Shown here: positions 62,779 through 64,000 of the stretch, in pieces
Layout: every line of letters begins with the position of its first letter
Numbering within the stretch: the first letter of the stretch is position 1
NCBI RefSeq assembly: GCF_024198215.1
Contig: NZ_JAKCFA010000004.1
Location: 186,001 to 250,000, forward strand
Source: Myxococcus qinghaiensis
GTDB taxonomy: Bacteria; Myxococcota; Myxococcia; Myxococcales; Myxococcaceae
DNA: 64,000 nucleotides
Reading direction: 5' to 3'
The notes under the pieces: model-generated
What the model saw: only the letters and a program-made list of their open reading frames with translations
Databases searched by the model: none
What the model was told of the DNA's origin: nothing
Made by a program: the position numbers and the translations under genes

Positions 62779-63231
62779 TCAGGGCGCCGGAGGCGCGATA
62801 CCCAGTCCGTTGAGGGCGATGACCTTTTCGGGGAGGTTCGCCGCGTTGGACCTGATGGTGATGTTGCCCTGGTACGCTTGGGCCTCGCGCGGCCTGAAGG
62901 TCACCTGGATGAAGAAGCGCTTCAATGCGGGGACCTGCATGGGCTCATTGGCCGGATGCTCGGCCCCCTCCTGGGAGACCTTCATCGTGAACACGGACGG
63001 AGCGTTGAGGACGATGTCGGTGACTTCCAGCGTATCCTCGCCCATGTTCGTCACCATGACCGAGTTGAAGCCACTGGTCCCGACGAAGGTGCCGGAGTTG
63101 AACTCGCGGTCGAAAGACATCTCGTCGCGGTCCGAGATGAGCTGCGGGGCCTTGGGAAGTGGTTCGGCGCTCTCACCGCAGGCCGCGAGTGAGAAGAAGA
63201 GAATGGGGAGCCACGGGGTGTGCAGTCGCAT
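62779..63231 (-). CDS. Lipoprotein with one Ig-like (Hydin/ASPM-type) domain
   Basis: A 150-residue lipoprotein with lipobox LAAC (Cys18). The single domain reads as a choice-of-anchor/Hydin-type Ig fold (NSGTFVGTSGFNSVMVTNMGEDTLEVTDIVLNAPSVFTMK...FIQVTFRPREAQAYQGNITIRSNA). Its start is 30 bases from the divergent lipoprotein gene at 63262. The role is unknown. Confidence 0.75.
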   Translation of the reverse strand: MRLHTPWLPILFFSLAACGESAEPLPKAPQLISDRDEMSFDREFNSGTFVGTSGFNSVMVTNMGEDTLEVTDIVLNAPSVFTMKVSQEGAEHPANEPMQVPALKRFFIQVTFRPREAQAYQGNITIRSNAANLPEKVIALNGLGIAPPAP

Positions 63232-63261
63232 GGACGTTCACTCCTCGCTAGAGGGTCGAAG

Positions 63262-63768
63262 ATGATGAATGTTGTAACAGTGTTCTGTCGTAAGGCCCAG
63301 AGCGCCGGTGCATTCCTGCTCATGTTGTCGTTGGTGGGCTGTGGCGACACGCGCGATGACTTCATTGGCCCCCGTGTGAAGGATGCGTGTGATGAGACGT
63401 GGCCCGTGTGTGGCAGCGTCGCGGGCTGCATCCTCGGAGCGGAAGGCTATGCGGAGGGTCGCTTCCCTGGCCGCAGCAAGTTCATCGTCCAGGTGCCGGA
63501 GGCGTCTCACGTCAAGGTGAGCTTCTTCGTGGACGAAGTCACCGCCGCGGGTGAGGAGACGGTGGTCATCTTCCACGAGGAGGGGTGCCGGGCCCGCACG
63601 CGACTGGCGGCGGATGGGCGAGCGGTGCTCGACTCGATGGAGAAGTTCAGCGTCTTCACGAAGGAGGCGGACGTCACCGGCGTGGGCGACCACCTCATCG
63701 AGTTCGAGTCCGACATGCAGGGACGCTACGCCGTGAAGGTCGACGTGACGCCCCTGCGCAATCGCTAA
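63262..63768 (+). CDS. Small lipoprotein of unknown function
   Basis: A 168-residue lipoprotein with lipobox LVGC (Cys27), starting at ATG 63262 with GAGGG upstream (ATG 63265 possible). The mature part has paired cysteines (DACDETWPVCGSVAGC) and a beta-sandwich (GRSKFIVQVPEASHVKVSFFVDEVTAAGEETVVIFHEEGC). Its stop overlaps that of the convergent GMC oxidoreductase by 3 bases. Such small lipoproteins may accompany the oxidoreductase; this is positional inference. Confidence 0.65.
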   Translation: MMNVVTVFCRKAQSAGAFLLMLSLVGCGDTRDDFIGPRVKDACDETWPVCGSVAGCILGAEGYAEGRFPGRSKFIVQVPEASHVKVSFFVDEVTAAGEETVVIFHEEGCRARTRLAADGRAVLDSMEKFSVFTKEADVTGVGDHLIEFESDMQGRYAVKVDVTPLRNR

Positions 63769-64000
63769 CCGCCGGAGGCGACGCCTTGCTTCAACGCACG
63801 AACAAGGTGGTTCGCCACCCGAAAGCTGTTGGCGGCGATGGTGAGCGTGGAGGGCACGCTGCCGCCGGTGGGCATGAAGCTGCCGTCCACGACATAGAGG
63901 TTGGGCACCTCGTGCGCGCGGCAATTCCTGTCCAGCACGGACGTGGCCGCGTCGTCGCCGAAGCGGCAGGTGCCGTGCTGGAGGATGGTCGTCTCCCCGG
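63765..64000 (-). CDS. GMC-family oxidoreductase, C-terminal fragment
   Basis: Seventy-seven residues of the C-terminus are visible; the gene begins beyond the window. The GMC C-terminal signature is present: QHGTCRFGDDAATSVLDRNCRAHEVPNLYVVDGSFMPTGGSVPSTLTIAANSFRVAN, given here as the family's HGT, VDGS and T-x-N blocks. These enzymes are FAD-dependent oxidases or dehydrogenases of alcohols, sugars or sterols; the substrate cannot be told from this end. Confidence 0.85.
   Translation of the reverse strand, partial: GETTILQHGTCRFGDDAATSVLDRNCRAHEVPNLYVVDGSFMPTGGSVPSTLTIAANSFRVANHLVRALKQGVASGG

Overview
The window suggests a myxobacterium of the Myxococcaceae (Myxococcus/Corallococcus/Pyxidicoccus type). 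It is uniformly very GC-rich. It is crowded with lipoproteins, TPR proteins, LEA14-like and beta-propeller secreted proteins, a bacterial Ser/Thr kinase and a MYXO-CTERM-like C-terminus. It also carries csgA, the gene for the C-signal of fruiting-body development. Residues T6, R10, S135 and K155 and the 229-residue length of M. xanthus CsgA are all reproduced. No tRNA, rRNA, insertion sequence, prophage or CRISPR array was seen, and nothing looks recently transferred.

Layout. 1-11.4 kb: the end of an AsmA-type protein, a tandem pair of paralogous secreted proteins, a phosphoesterase, a class III nucleotide cyclase, rlmN, a GCS2-type glutamate-cysteine ligase and two lipoproteins. 11.5-13.6 kb: a LytS/LytTR-type two-component pair led by an unlisted 40-residue membrane peptide. 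13.6-26.2 kb: hemG and csgA (divergent), pdxH, glgA, a solo Ser/Thr kinase with a LEA14-like lipoprotein, a CorC/CNNM-like CBS protein, an LVIVD propeller and aat. 27-35 kb: a heme-uptake operon behind a good Fur box. It runs from a small zinc-ribbon protein through a TonB receptor and HmuY to HmuS, HmuT, HmuU and HmuV.

39.2-50.6 kb: an eight-gene, tightly coupled minus-strand operon resembling the Glt gliding machine and the Nfs spore-coat machine. It has a small exported GltF-like protein, an FHA/TonB-tail protein (GltG-like), an outer-membrane barrel, two periplasmic TPR proteins (561 and 1090 aa), two lipoproteins and a third TPR protein. Gene order differs from glt and nfs as I know them. 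I infer a further member of this envelope-machine family with unknown cargo or function.

50.8-62.6 kb: plus-strand genes for a di-heme propeller protein, three paralogous VWA-like lipoproteins with calcium-binding TSP3-type repeats (one with its metal site lost), a TSP3/Ig-like protein with a MYXO-CTERM-like tail, and a large PPC-like lipoprotein. They lie directly beyond the divergent promoter of the Glt/Nfs-like operon. Together these two blocks are the most interesting part of the window: a trans-envelope machine beside candidate surface adhesins, comparable to Glt with its VWA adhesin CglB. The right edge holds two small lipoproteins and the end of a GMC oxidoreductase.
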